A stretch of DNA of 64,000 nucleotides from GCA-002726655 sp046582185 (GTDB taxonomy: Bacteria; Pseudomonadota; Gammaproteobacteria; Pseudomonadales; Azotimanducaceae), in contig JAYGEX010000018.1 of the NCBI GenBank assembly GCA_046582185.1, positions 124,001 through 188,000 on the forward strand. Direction: 5' to 3'. Shown piece after piece: positions 34,276-44,000 of the stretch (positions are counted from its first letter, which is position 1; the number at the start of each line of letters is the position of its first letter). A program made the position numbers and the translations under genes. A model generated the notes under the pieces. It had not been told where the DNA came from and ran no database searches. It saw only the letters and a list, made by a program, of their open reading frames with translations.

Positions 34276-36240
34276 ATGCAAACACTTCCCAACAGCAGGC
34301 TACTGTATATCAGTCTTCTCACCTTGCTGATCAGTTCGTGTGGTGGTTCAAATGACGACACCACCCCAGCTGCCGATCTCGAAATGATGGACAACACCCA
34401 GGAGGTCAACGAGTACTATGCCTCAAAGCCAGACTTTTTCAGCTTCAAAACCCTGGCCGACCTGCCAGTAGATCTTGTATGGGAAAACGGCTCATCTTTA
34501 CCAGAAGTTGGTTCACCCAAGGCGAAGAAAGGGGGGACCGAATACGCACGGCTGCAGGACTTTCCAAGAACCCTCCGCACTTCAGGCCCTGACTCAAATG
34601 GCTCTTTCAGACGCTGGATACTGGACGACACCACTGTGGCTATCGCTCATCTACATCCTGATAAGTTTACTTATTTTCCCGGCCTGGCTGAGTCATGGGC
34701 AGTCGATAGAAAATCAAAAACTGTGTTCGTAAAACTTGACCCTGGTGCCACCTGGTCCGACGGCGTACCTATTACGTCGGATGATTTTGTCTTTATGTTC
34801 TGGTTTTTCCAGTCTCCTTATATCATCGCTCCCTGGTACAACAACTGGTATGGAACGCAATACACCAACATCACAAAATTTGATGATTACACCTTTTCAA
34901 TCACCATTCCGGATGCGAAACCAGACATGGATTCCAGAATTCTGGAGCTTCGTCCAATGCCCCAACATTTCTTTAAGGAGGTGGGTGATGATTTTGTTGA
35001 ACGTTATCAATGGAAATTCGCCCCGACTACCGCCGCTTACGTTATTGAAGACAAAGATATCAAGAAAGGCCGATCAATCACGCTAACGCGAAACAAGGAC
35101 TGGTGGGCGAAGGACAAGAAACACTGGCGATATCGATTTAATGCCGATCGCATCCGCTTGTCTGTGATCAGAGATACTCCAAAGGTCTTTGAGGCATTTA
35201 AGCGAGGTGATATAGATCAATTTGGTTTAAATCTGGCCGAGTACTGGTACGAAAAGCTGCCTGACTCTGACGAAGACGTACAGGCTGGGTATATACACAA
35301 ATCCATATTCTACAATCAGCGCCCTCGACCCACTTATGGCTTGTGGATCAATACTTCAAAGCCTTTACTGGACAATCGTGATATTCGAGTCGGCATCAAC
35401 TACGCAACAAACTGGCAGCTGGTGATCGACAAATTTTTCAGAGGCGATTTCAGCAGAATGCAGACCTCATCTGACGGTTACGGCGAATTTGCGCACCCAA
35501 CTTTGCAGTCCAGGCCTTTTGACATAAAGAAGGCGTTGGCGTCCTTCGCCAAAGCAGGATTCAGCCAGCGAGGCCCCGATGGCATCCTTGTGAATGATCA
35601 GGGACAGAAACTCGCATTCACGCTTTCAAGTGGCTACGAAGCTCTCAAGGACGTGCTTACCATTCTAAAAGAAGAAGCAGCAAAAGCCGGAATCGATTTC
35701 AGAATTGAAGTGCTGGATGGCACCTCGGGCTGGAAGAAAGTACAAGAGAAGAAACATGACATTCATTTTTCAGCTTTCAGCGTGTCACTGGAAATGTACC
35801 CAAGATTCTGGGAGACCTACCATTCTGACAATGCCTACGATGATGCATTTCTTGACGATGGGCAGGTCAACCCCGAGCGAGCACTAAAGACCCAGACCAA
35901 TAATCTGGAGGCGCTGGCAATATTTGAAATGGATAAGCTAATTGACAAATATAGAAGCTCCGAGAATAAGGAAGAGATGATTCAGCTATCCAGAACCATG
36001 ACTGAACTACACCACAAACATGCATCCTTCTCGCCAGGCTACTTCCAGGGATTTTTCAGACACGGATACTGGCGCTGGATCAAGTACCCGGATGAGTTTA
36101 GCTACAAGCATGCCCGCGGCGCCGGGGAACTCTTCGTTCACTGGATCGATACCGATCTCAAAGAGGAAACGCTGGCCGCGAGAAAAGACGGCAAGACTTT
36201 TGAAGCCCAAATTCTCGTCTTTGATCAATTTAAAGAATAG
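34276..36240 (+). CDS. Peptide-binding lipoprotein of the ABC importer (YejA-like, SBP family 5)
   Basis: 654 residues. The lipoprotein signal is MQTLPNSRLLYISLLTLLISSCGG with lipobox L-I-S-S-C, unlike the periplasmic YejA of enterobacteria. SBP_bac_5 features follow: WAVDRKSKTVFVKLDPGATWSDGVPITSDDFVF, RNKDWWAKDKKHWRYRFNADRI and DNRDIRVGINYATNWQLVI. The frame is open upstream of 34276, but the lipoprotein signal fixes this ATG. Cargo is probably oligopeptides or peptide-like compounds. Confidence 0.92.
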   Translation: MQTLPNSRLLYISLLTLLISSCGGSNDDTTPAADLEMMDNTQEVNEYYASKPDFFSFKTLADLPVDLVWENGSSLPEVGSPKAKKGGTEYARLQDFPRTLRTSGPDSNGSFRRWILDDTTVAIAHLHPDKFTYFPGLAESWAVDRKSKTVFVKLDPGATWSDGVPITSDDFVFMFWFFQSPYIIAPWYNNWYGTQYTNITKFDDYTFSITIPDAKPDMDSRILELRPMPQHFFKEVGDDFVERYQWKFAPTTAAYVIEDKDIKKGRSITLTRNKDWWAKDKKHWRYRFNADRIRLSVIRDTPKVFEAFKRGDIDQFGLNLAEYWYEKLPDSDEDVQAGYIHKSIFYNQRPRPTYGLWINTSKPLLDNRDIRVGINYATNWQLVIDKFFRGDFSRMQTSSDGYGEFAHPTLQSRPFDIKKALASFAKAGFSQRGPDGILVNDQGQKLAFTLSSGYEALKDVLTILKEEAAKAGIDFRIEVLDGTSGWKKVQEKKHDIHFSAFSVSLEMYPRFWETYHSDNAYDDAFLDDGQVNPERALKTQTNNLEALAIFEMDKLIDKYRSSENKEEMIQLSRTMTELHHKHASFSPGYFQGFFRHGYWRWIKYPDEFSYKHARGAGELFVHWIDTDLKEETLAARKDGKTFEAQILVFDQFKE

Positions 36241-36257
36241 CGGAATACTATCCTGAT

Positions 36258-37229
36258 ATGTCATTACTGGAAGTAAACAACCTGGTCACGGAATTTGCCA
36301 CTGATGAAGGCCAGGTCAGAGCCATAGATCAGATAAGCTTTTCTGCAAATGCAGGGGAAACCCTGGGTATCGTAGGGGAATCCGGCTGCGGCAAGAGCGT
36401 TACGGCTCTATCGATTATGCGCCTGCTACCCCAGCCCATGGGACAAATCATCAGTGGCTCAGTAGTGTTCAAAGGTCAGGACCTGACTCAGGTACCACTA
36501 TCAGAGATGGAAAAAATCCGCGGAAACAGAATAGGAATGGTCTTTCAGGAACCCATGACGGCACTGAACCCCGTCCATACAATCGGCAAACAGATCGCAG
36601 AAGTTTTTTTGCTCCACAATGACTACAGTGTTGCAACCGCGCTTCGGGAATCTGTCAACATTCTTGATCGTGTCGGCATACCTTCCCCCGACATCAGAAT
36701 TGGGGAATACCCCCATCAACTGTCTGGTGGAATGCGTCAGCGAGTCGTTATTGCCATGGCTCTCGCGTGCAAGCCCGACTTGCTGATTGCCGATGAGCCT
36801 ACCACCGCGCTGGACGTAACCATTCAAGCGCAAATATTGGAACTGATCAAAGATCTGCAATCAGAAATGGGGATGTCGGTCATACTAATCACTCACGATC
36901 TGGGCGTCATCGCCGAAACATGTGAGCAGGTCGTTGTAATGTACGCAGGCAAAATCGCGGAGAAAGGTTCTGTCTTCGACATTTTTGATAGGCCATCCCA
37001 CCCCTATAGCAGGGGCTTGTTGGCGTCCATACCAACGCTGGATACAGTTCCTAAATCAACGCTCAGCGTCATCGATGGCATGGTACCGGGACTCATGGAT
37101 CTACCCGCAGGGTGTCGATTCGAGAACCGATGTCCTTATAGAAAGGGCGAATGCACAAGGCAAGTGCCGCCAATTGAATTGGTGGAGGAGAACCATCAAG
37201 TCAGCTGTATTCGCTGGCGGGAAATCTAG
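36258..37229 (+). CDS. ABC transporter ATPase, oligopeptide type (OppD/DppD-like)
   Basis: 323 residues with all ATPase motifs: Walker A GESGCGKSVTAL, Q-loop VFQEPMTALNP, signature LSGGMRQRV, Walker B LLIADEPTTALD, H-loop ITHDLGVI. The C-terminal oligopeptide extension (PAGCRFENRCPYRKGECTRQVPP) has the four Cys of the Fe-S/zinc cluster of this family. In enterobacterial yej operons both ATPases are fused as YejF; here they are two genes 3 bp apart. Confidence 0.94.
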   Translation: MSLLEVNNLVTEFATDEGQVRAIDQISFSANAGETLGIVGESGCGKSVTALSIMRLLPQPMGQIISGSVVFKGQDLTQVPLSEMEKIRGNRIGMVFQEPMTALNPVHTIGKQIAEVFLLHNDYSVATALRESVNILDRVGIPSPDIRIGEYPHQLSGGMRQRVVIAMALACKPDLLIADEPTTALDVTIQAQILELIKDLQSEMGMSVILITHDLGVIAETCEQVVVMYAGKIAEKGSVFDIFDRPSHPYSRGLLASIPTLDTVPKSTLSVIDGMVPGLMDLPAGCRFENRCPYRKGECTRQVPPIELVEENHQVSCIRWREI

Positions 37230-37232
37230 CAA

Positions 37233-38201
37233 ATGACAGATACGCCAATACTGGAAGTCCAAAATCTGAAGATGCACTTCCCCGTAAAAGAAGGGATCTT
37301 TCTTCGCACCAACAAATCGAACAAAGCTGTTGACGGTGTCTCCCTGACTATTGCGCCAGGAGAAACCCTTGGCCTGGTCGGCGAATCGGGGTGTGGCAAA
37401 TCGACTCTGGGTCGATGTATCAGTCGCCTCTACAACCCCACTTCAGGCAACATATTATTCGAAGGGAATGATATCACCCACTTGAAGGGACGCGGGCTGC
37501 GCCCTTTTCGGCAGCATATCCAGATGATATTTCAGGATCCAATGGAATCCTTAAATGCTCGTCATACCGTGGGCGACATATTGGAGGAGCCATTCATTGT
37601 GCAGAAAATCGGCGATGGAAACTCAAGGAAGAAGCGTATCCTTGAACTGCTTGATATTGTCGGCCTGCCAGCCCGCTCCATCACTCGCTATCCCTTTGAG
37701 TTTTCAGGAGGCCAGAGGCAGAGAATCGGAATCGCACGCTCTATTGCCTTGAAGCCTAAGCTAATCATATGTGACGAACCCGTTTCCGCATTGGATGTCT
37801 CGATACAAAGCCAGATATTGAATCTGCTGGTCGAGCTGCAGAGGGAATTCAATCTGTCTTATCTCTTTATAGCCCATGACCTGGCTGTTGTTAAGCACAT
37901 CTCTGATCGTATTGCCATCATGTACCTTGGCAAGTTAGTCGAGAGCGCTGCCGGAGAGACCGTTTACAAAGAACCAAAACATCCCTATACAGAATCTCTA
38001 ATCTCATCCATACCCATTCCAGACCCACATCACAAGGTAAGCAGGCAGCTCATAAGCGGCGATGTTCCTTCGCCCATTGATCCGCCTTCCGGATGCAGCT
38101 TTCATCCGCGGTGCAGGCTTGTTAAAGACAGGTGCAAACACGAGGCACCACAGCTGCGGCAGATTGAAGATAATCATCTGGTCTCTTGTCATGAGGTCTA
38201 G
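37233..38201 (+). CDS. ABC transporter ATPase, oligopeptide type (OppF/DppF-like)
   Basis: 322 residues: Walker A GESGCGKSTLGRC, Q-loop IFQDPMESLNARHT, signature FSGGQRQRIGIA, Walker B LIICDEPVSALDVS, H-loop IAHDLAVVKH and the C-terminal PSGCSFHPRCRLVKDRCKHEAP Cys cluster. The N-terminus has the longer M-H-F-P-V-K-E-G segment of OppF rather than OppD. It is the last gene of the importer operon and would pair with the preceding ATPase. Confidence 0.94.
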   Translation: MTDTPILEVQNLKMHFPVKEGIFLRTNKSNKAVDGVSLTIAPGETLGLVGESGCGKSTLGRCISRLYNPTSGNILFEGNDITHLKGRGLRPFRQHIQMIFQDPMESLNARHTVGDILEEPFIVQKIGDGNSRKKRILELLDIVGLPARSITRYPFEFSGGQRQRIGIARSIALKPKLIICDEPVSALDVSIQSQILNLLVELQREFNLSYLFIAHDLAVVKHISDRIAIMYLGKLVESAAGETVYKEPKHPYTESLISSIPIPDPHHKVSRQLISGDVPSPIDPPSGCSFHPRCRLVKDRCKHEAPQLRQIEDNHLVSCHEV

Positions 38202-38272
38202 TCATAAGGGCTTGTCATGAGAGCTGGGCTGCTGTATTAATCTGACAATTCCCTATTGCAGATGACGAAGAC

Positions 38273-38866
38273 ATGACTCTTATTGAAGAAAAGAAACGCA
38301 AAGATTTGCCACAGCTGGAACCTGTTTGGCAAGCAGTCGAGGCATCTATGGGTTTCGTACCAAACAGTATGTTCACCATGGCTCACTGGCCGGAACTTCT
38401 CCAATCATTCGGTCAACTAGGCGGAACCATACTTAATACTGGTGAATTGGATGCCGGCCTAAAGCAACTGATTGCCTATGTTTCCAGCAATGCATCCGGC
38501 TGCCGCTACTGTCAGGCACACACTTCTCACAATGCCAGCAATAGAGGCGTAGACGCTGAAAAAATAGACGAGGCATTCAAGTTTGAAACCAGCAGCAAAT
38601 TCGACGACGCCGAAAAGGCGGCACTTCGAGTTGCGCTATACGGCGGTACATCGCCCAATGGGGTGGAGAAGAGCCATATTGAAGGGCTGAAAAGTTTCTA
38701 CACTGACAGGCAGATCGTCGAAATCGTCTCAGTCATTTCCCTGTTCGGATTCCTGAACCGATGGAATGATACCCTCGCAACGACACTGGAAGATCAGCCA
38801 TCAAGGTTTGCAAATAAACACCTGAGTAACAATGGGTGGGCAGCCGGCAAACATAGCGAGACCTGA
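38273..38866 (+). CDS. Carboxymuconolactone decarboxylase/AhpD-family protein
   Basis: 197 residues. The redox motif C-R-Y-C with the downstream His (SGCRYCQAHTSHNASNRGV) is that of peroxidase-like AhpD proteins; EVVSVISLFGFLNRWNDTLAT is the second conserved helix. Such proteins often protect against peroxides or act in quinone chemistry. It follows the importer by 71 bp and ends 3 bp before moxR, so it may be read with the MoxR operon. Confidence 0.85.
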   Translation: MTLIEEKKRKDLPQLEPVWQAVEASMGFVPNSMFTMAHWPELLQSFGQLGGTILNTGELDAGLKQLIAYVSSNASGCRYCQAHTSHNASNRGVDAEKIDEAFKFETSSKFDDAEKAALRVALYGGTSPNGVEKSHIEGLKSFYTDRQIVEIVSVISLFGFLNRWNDTLATTLEDQPSRFANKHLSNNGWAAGKHSET

Positions 38867-38869
38867 ACA

Positions 38870-39823
38870 ATGTCTTTGAGTCGGAGCACCAGCCTCGAAA
38901 CTGGGCTGATCAAACAATTAAAGAGTAATCTCGAACAAGTCATTCGCTGTAATAACAATAGTATTAAATGGCTGCTGACTTCCTTTTTCGCAGATGGACA
39001 TGTCCTCCTGGAGGATGTTCCCGGCACTGGCAAAACAACCATCGCTAAATCGTTAGCGGCGTCCATTAGCGCAGAATTCAGCAGAATTCAGTTCACGCCA
39101 GATCTACTCCCATCGGATATTCTTGGCGTTTCGATTTTTGACCAGCAAACACAGGAATTTCGATTTCGGGAAGGCCCGATCTTCACCCAGATACTACTGG
39201 CCGACGAAATCAATCGAGCATCGCCCCGTACACAATCAGCGCTACTCGAGGCAATGGGTGAAAGCCAGGTGAGTGTCGAAGGCAAGCGGATAGAAATGAA
39301 TGAGTTATTTTTTGTTATAGCAACGCAAAATCCGGTTGAATTTCACGGTACCTACCCATTACCGGAAGCACAGATGGACCGTTTCGCGATGCGATTCGAA
39401 CTCGGCTACGTTTCAGCTGAAGACGAAATCAAGATTCTTGAGTCGCAAGTTCATGAGCATCCACTCACCAGAATCAAGCCATGCCTGGACTCTCAAGATA
39501 TAAAAACAATCAGGAAAGCCGCACGTAACATACGCGTTAGCGATGAGCTTAAACGCTATATCGTTGATTTGGTTGGCGCGACACGTAATCACCCGGGCAT
39601 CCAAATGGGCGCCAGTACCAGAGCCAGCATCACTATGTTCAAATGCGCCCAGGCCCTGGCCTTATTCGAAGGGCTCGAATTTGTAACGCCGGACATCATT
39701 CAGGAGCTTGCGATTCCCGTAATGGCACATCGACTGGTATTAAATCCAGAGTCACAATACTCGGGCACGGATGCTAACCAGTGTATTGTTGAAATACTAA
39801 AAGAGTTACCAGTTCCTACTTAA
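38870..39823 (+). CDS. MoxR-family AAA+ ATPase
   Basis: 317 residues. Walker A is DVPGTGKTTIAKS (50-60), Walker B LLADEINRASPRTQSALLEAM, sensor 1 VIATQNPVEFHGTYPLPEAQMDRFAMR, and the lid contains GASTRASITMF. MoxR ATPases act as chaperones that mature partner complexes, often together with DUF58 and transglutaminase-like membrane proteins encoded next to them, as here. Confidence 0.93.
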   Translation: MSLSRSTSLETGLIKQLKSNLEQVIRCNNNSIKWLLTSFFADGHVLLEDVPGTGKTTIAKSLAASISAEFSRIQFTPDLLPSDILGVSIFDQQTQEFRFREGPIFTQILLADEINRASPRTQSALLEAMGESQVSVEGKRIEMNELFFVIATQNPVEFHGTYPLPEAQMDRFAMRFELGYVSAEDEIKILESQVHEHPLTRIKPCLDSQDIKTIRKAARNIRVSDELKRYIVDLVGATRNHPGIQMGASTRASITMFKCAQALALFEGLEFVTPDIIQELAIPVMAHRLVLNPESQYSGTDANQCIVEILKELPVPT

Positions 39824-39855
39824 TTTGAGTTTGAACCCAATGGATCAATAGAACT

Positions 39856-41181
39856 GTGTTCAGAGACTTTGCTTTTACTGGCTTCGCCCGATTATCGAGA
39901 AGTGGTCGAAAAGCGTCTCGACGTGGCACAAGCAAAGGTCTCTTCATATGGACGGCGATGTTAATCTGCGGCGCCGTCGGCATCGATACAAACCTTACTC
40001 TAGTCTACCAGTTATTCGCCATTCTGGTGAGCCTGATTATTTTCTCGAGGCTGGCACTCCGAATTCAGGTTCCTGACGTAGAGATAAAGAGGCGCCTACC
40101 TAAATATGCTACCGCAGGGCAGCGCTTTGAGTATTTCATTAGCGTACACAACCATGGCAAATTTACTGAGCATGGATTGAAGTTAACGGACAATCCGAAG
40201 GTAGTGCCACCGGATTTGGAACAGTTCAGAGCACAGAAAGAGCCTAGCGAAGAAACACGAAATGCCTACGATAGGTGGATTGGGTTTCATCGTTTCATCT
40301 GGTTACAACGATTAAACACTGGCATAGACATCAAGCAGGGAGAGGTGCCAGATCTATTCGTCGAAGGAGTAGAAGAAACCAAAATGGAAGCGCTGCCCCT
40401 TCGCAGAGGAATCGTTCATTTCACCTCAACAACTTTGTTGTGCCCGGATCCTCTGGGCTTAAATTATTCTACCCGGGAATTTATTCATCACCAACAACTC
40501 ATGGTTCTCCCAAAGCGATACCACATCTCCAGCTTATTTAGCCTCTCTGGCGGACGACACTTTAACCCAGGGGGCATCAATTCAACGTGGTCCATAGGCG
40601 AGTCCGATGAATTCGTTTCCCTCAGGGATTACAGGGATGGCGATGCAATAAGGAAGATTCACTGGGCAAGTAGCGCCAAACGAGACAAGCCGGTGGTAAA
40701 GGAATTTCAGGACGAGTATTTTGTCAGACAAGCCCTGATCGTCGATACTGACACAGATGACTCCGACTTATTGGAGGAAGTTATCTCAGTCAGTGCCAGC
40801 CTGCTTTTGGAAATGGAAAATAACGATGGCCTTATGGATATGATCTATGTGTCTGACTGCCCGCAAATCATTACTGCCGGGCGAGGCTTCGCACAGGCTA
40901 ACCATCAACTGGAAGCGCTGGCGACAATGGGAAAGTGCACTAGCAAGCCAGACACTCTGCTAAAGTCTGTACTGGCACATCGGAAGTTAATGAGCGCTTG
41001 CCTGTTGGTGGTACCCGCCTGGGATGAAGTCAGAGAGCAGCTATTCTCAAGCCTGTCCAATGCATCCATTCCTGTCATTCTGTTTATCCTTACAAAGGAC
41101 GAGAACGAAATATCTGATTTACCAGCTAATGCCCAGGTTTTACCTTATGGCGAAATTGCTGAACGGCTGAACCAGCTGTGA
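39856..41181 (+). CDS. DUF58-domain protein
   Basis: 441 residues from a GTG. Two N-terminal helices (about 25-65) are followed by an immunoglobulin-like extracytoplasmic segment and the DUF58 block EFVSLRDYRDGDAIRKIHWASSAKRDKPVVKEFQ, then a VWA-like fold with LIVDTDTDDSDLLEEVISVSASLL. DUF58 proteins accompany MoxR and transglutaminase proteins and their job is not settled. The stop overlaps the next start by 4 nt (GTGA). Confidence 0.9.
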   Translation: MFRDFAFTGFARLSRSGRKASRRGTSKGLFIWTAMLICGAVGIDTNLTLVYQLFAILVSLIIFSRLALRIQVPDVEIKRRLPKYATAGQRFEYFISVHNHGKFTEHGLKLTDNPKVVPPDLEQFRAQKEPSEETRNAYDRWIGFHRFIWLQRLNTGIDIKQGEVPDLFVEGVEETKMEALPLRRGIVHFTSTTLLCPDPLGLNYSTREFIHHQQLMVLPKRYHISSLFSLSGGRHFNPGGINSTWSIGESDEFVSLRDYRDGDAIRKIHWASSAKRDKPVVKEFQDEYFVRQALIVDTDTDDSDLLEEVISVSASLLLEMENNDGLMDMIYVSDCPQIITAGRGFAQANHQLEALATMGKCTSKPDTLLKSVLAHRKLMSACLLVVPAWDEVREQLFSSLSNASIPVILFILTKDENEISDLPANAQVLPYGEIAERLNQL

Positions 41182-43127
41182 AGACGCGATTCATTCAAGG
41201 TTTATTACTGCTGGTCTGGGGTATTCAGGTCGACCTCATCTGGTTCGCCATACCCATGGCCTTGATTATTGAAGCAAGACATTTATTGAATCGGCGCTGG
41301 GCGCTAGATCAGAAAGACTTTTATCGTGTCGCAGATCTCACCACGATCGCACTGTTCGGCATTATCCTGTTTTTGTTTCTGAACGCTCGCACTTACCATT
41401 TTATTACTACATTGATCCAGTGGCTGCCTATTATTTTTTTCCCCCTTGTCATTGTGTTGGCATATAGCACCACCGAGAAGATGAGCATGGATGTCATTTT
41501 CTATTCCCTACGAAAGCAAAAGGCGGCCGTAGAACAAACCCTGGATCTGGATTATTTCTTGTTAGGATTGTGCCTGCTGGCCATCGGCACGAATACAGAT
41601 GACTATGGGATGTTCTTTTTTCCCCTTTGCCTGATTGTTCTCTTCTGGTCACTTTTCCCCCTACGCTCAGCTCGATATAGAACGCGAATCTGGATAGTCC
41701 TGGCAATACTTATCACTGTATTTTCCGGTCTTACTCACCTGGGATTACGATCCAGCCATCTCGCCCTGAAGGCTAAATCAGATCAATGGATTGCCAGCTG
41801 GCTCGCCAGGAGAACGGATCCGATGAAGGCTATAACGGCTATAGGCAAAGTTGGACAACTCAAACTTAACGATTCCATTCTCTTTAGAATTAGACCGATC
41901 GATGATGCGTATTTTCCCGCTCTGCTACATGAAACCAGCTACGACCTGCCCGGAAAGTTGAACCCGATTCAATGGACGGTTATGGAACGTACATTTCAGG
42001 ACGTCGCTCATGAAGAAGACTTTAGCTGGAGATTTTCTGAATATTCAGCAGACGAACAACGAGCAGAGATCTATCTTGAGTTTACTAAGGCTCGATCCCT
42101 CATTCCGGTTCCTTCAAATCTCGCCCGAATTCATAATCTACCAGCGCTTAATCTTAAATCCAGTCAGTATGGTGCTGTCCAGGGAAGAGATCTCGTAGCC
42201 AGCCCGTCATTCCAAATTTCTTATACAGCGGCTAATGCAACAACACTATTCAGCCCGCCGCAAGAAGTTGATTCCTACATCCCTGAAGACTACGTTGAAC
42301 TTATGGACAAAATCATCCGTAGGGATATATACGATGACCGCGAAGCCATCTCCTTTGTCCGTCAGTTTTTCGCGGATTTTAAGTACAGCCTCTACCAGGA
42401 CAGTACGACCAATTCGGAGAATCCACTGGCTTACTTCTTACTGGATCGCAAGGCCGGACATTGTGAGTACTTTGCCAGTGCTACAACCTTGCTGCTCCGC
42501 CAAATGGGAATTCCATCAAGATATGTACTCGGCTATTCCGTCCACGAATACAATAAATCATTAGGCATGTACATTGTAAGGCAGAGCCATGCCCATACCT
42601 GGGCCATTGCCTGGATTGCTGAACAATGGCAGGTCATTGATACCACTCCGGGAACATGGTTCGGCCTGGAAGCTGAAAACGGAAATATGCTACAACCGTT
42701 TATTGATTTCATCGGCAACTATAGCTTTATGTTTCAGCTCTGGTGGAGCGATCAAAAGATAGAAGACTACGAAGTTGAGCTATACATTATTGGTGGAATC
42801 CTGCTCATCATCCTGATCTGGAGAATCTCAACCAGCGAACAGGTAATCCTGAACAAGGAAGATACTCGCGGGAGCAAGAACTCACGATCTGGTTTCCAGT
42901 CACCCTTCCAGCGCGTGGAACAGCATCTGTCGTCAATCGGCTTACGCAGAGGTAGCGGAGAGTTGCTCAGAAATTGGTTAGTCCGGGTAAAAAAACCCGA
43001 ACTCATACCGTTTCTGGATCTGCACAATCAGGGTCGGTTCGACCCCAGGGGTCTTTCACCAGACGAAAGCAATGCCCTGGACAAACACATCACTGGATGG
43101 TTATCGGAGCAGCAACATGTAGATTGA
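41178..43127 (+). CDS. Transglutaminase-like membrane protein (TgpA type)
   Basis: 649 residues from GTG, coupled to the DUF58 gene. About six N-terminal helices (DUF3488-like region, 1-200) precede a periplasmic transglutaminase-like domain with the Cys-His-Asp triad in GHCEYFASATTLLLRQMGIPSRYVLGY, SHAHTWAIAWI and WQVIDTTPGTW. A further helix (LYIIGGILLIILIWRI) and a cytosolic tail resembling DUF4129 end the protein. TgpA is essential in Pseudomonas aeruginosa but its substrate is unknown. The operon order MoxR-DUF58-TgpA is standard. Confidence 0.9.
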   Translation: MKTRFIQGLLLLVWGIQVDLIWFAIPMALIIEARHLLNRRWALDQKDFYRVADLTTIALFGIILFLFLNARTYHFITTLIQWLPIIFFPLVIVLAYSTTEKMSMDVIFYSLRKQKAAVEQTLDLDYFLLGLCLLAIGTNTDDYGMFFFPLCLIVLFWSLFPLRSARYRTRIWIVLAILITVFSGLTHLGLRSSHLALKAKSDQWIASWLARRTDPMKAITAIGKVGQLKLNDSILFRIRPIDDAYFPALLHETSYDLPGKLNPIQWTVMERTFQDVAHEEDFSWRFSEYSADEQRAEIYLEFTKARSLIPVPSNLARIHNLPALNLKSSQYGAVQGRDLVASPSFQISYTAANATTLFSPPQEVDSYIPEDYVELMDKIIRRDIYDDREAISFVRQFFADFKYSLYQDSTTNSENPLAYFLLDRKAGHCEYFASATTLLLRQMGIPSRYVLGYSVHEYNKSLGMYIVRQSHAHTWAIAWIAEQWQVIDTTPGTWFGLEAENGNMLQPFIDFIGNYSFMFQLWWSDQKIEDYEVELYIIGGILLIILIWRISTSEQVILNKEDTRGSKNSRSGFQSPFQRVEQHLSSIGLRRGSGELLRNWLVRVKKPELIPFLDLHNQGRFDPRGLSPDESNALDKHITGWLSEQQHVD

Positions 43128-43186
43128 TACACCTTCCAGGTCCCACCGTCAGATCGCAATTTTCTGGCTGTCCACGACGTTCCTCC

Positions 43187-43775
43187 GGAAAGCTGACGAT
43201 AAAATTCGACACCAAAACCTTTGGCGCCATGGTAGATCCAACAGCCTCAGCACACAGCACAATGACCGGTTCGGTCACCAAGAGTGCCGATGGTCTTTCC
43301 CTCACGCTGGATGCAGTAACAATTACTGTGACCAATGCTGATACAGGTGTAGCAGTCGAAGTTGTTATCCCAACTGGTGAGCGTACTACGCTCGGTGATG
43401 TAGCGACTCCTGAAGCAACTGCAGTGTTTAGTGCAACTGGTGCTACGGTCACAACGACTACCACTACCACGCCAACTGAAGGCGATGAAGCAGTAGTTAC
43501 TGACATACAAACCTTTACCGGTTTGGTAATGTCAACCTTCCTTGATGAAGGTGTCGGACTGGATCTCGGTCTGAAGACACTATTCTTCGATGGTAGTGTT
43601 GTAACTGCAGCAGCACCAGGTACATTCACAGCTGACATCTGGAGCAGCAGCGGACGCAATTCCAGCATCTGAAGGTGTTGAAGCAGTAGACAACAAAACA
43701 GGTACAGTGGATGCTAACGGTATCGTCCGTTACTCAGATGGTTCTGTACAATCATTGCCAGCAGCTACCAACTAG
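43187..43775 (+). pseudogene. Exported Thr-rich protein fragment, frameshifted
   Basis: From 43187 the frame reads GKLTIKFDTKTFGAMVDPT and a Thr/Val-rich beta-type sequence (VTITVTNADTGVAVEVVIPTGERTTLGD, TTTTTTPTEGDEAV) until ADIWSSSG at about 43648, where it ends in 13 residues of unrelated reading and a stop. The -1 frame from about 43645 continues the composition (SGAAADAIPASEGVEAVDNKTGTVDANGIVRYSDGSVQSLP) to TAG 43775. No start codon or signal is visible, so it is the 3' part of a larger secreted or surface gene broken at both ends. I do not recognise the family. Confidence 0.6.
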
Positions 43776-43814
43776 CTTCTAACCAGCATGCTTATTATTG
43801 AGCATCAGATGTAG

Positions 43815-43848
43815 AAAAAGGGCGAGAATATCTCGCCCTTTTTTTTGT
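43815..43848 (+). terminator. Strong intrinsic terminator
   Basis: AAAAAGGGCGAGA, loop ATA, TCTCGCCCTTTTT followed by more T residues: a 13-bp stem with a GC-rich core and an eight-base T tract. It ends the transcription unit of the Thr-rich fragment and isolates the folate/SIS operon that follows. Confidence 0.92.
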
Positions 43849-44000
43849 TCTTTTTCCCGGCACTGTTTTGATAGTTCTTAAGCCAGAAATGGATATTTTG
43901 ATCCTAAATATTCAATCCCTTCGTCTCATCAAGAAATTCACATCAAGTATTTCTCTTAACGTATAATGCCGATCTTTTCCCAGGTACGAGGAAATGCATT

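Noticed and set aside
43090..43668. 192-codon leftward open frame opposite the Thr-rich fragment
   Set aside because: It is the antisense of a low-complexity Thr/Val-rich coding sequence; no start signal or family match is visible.
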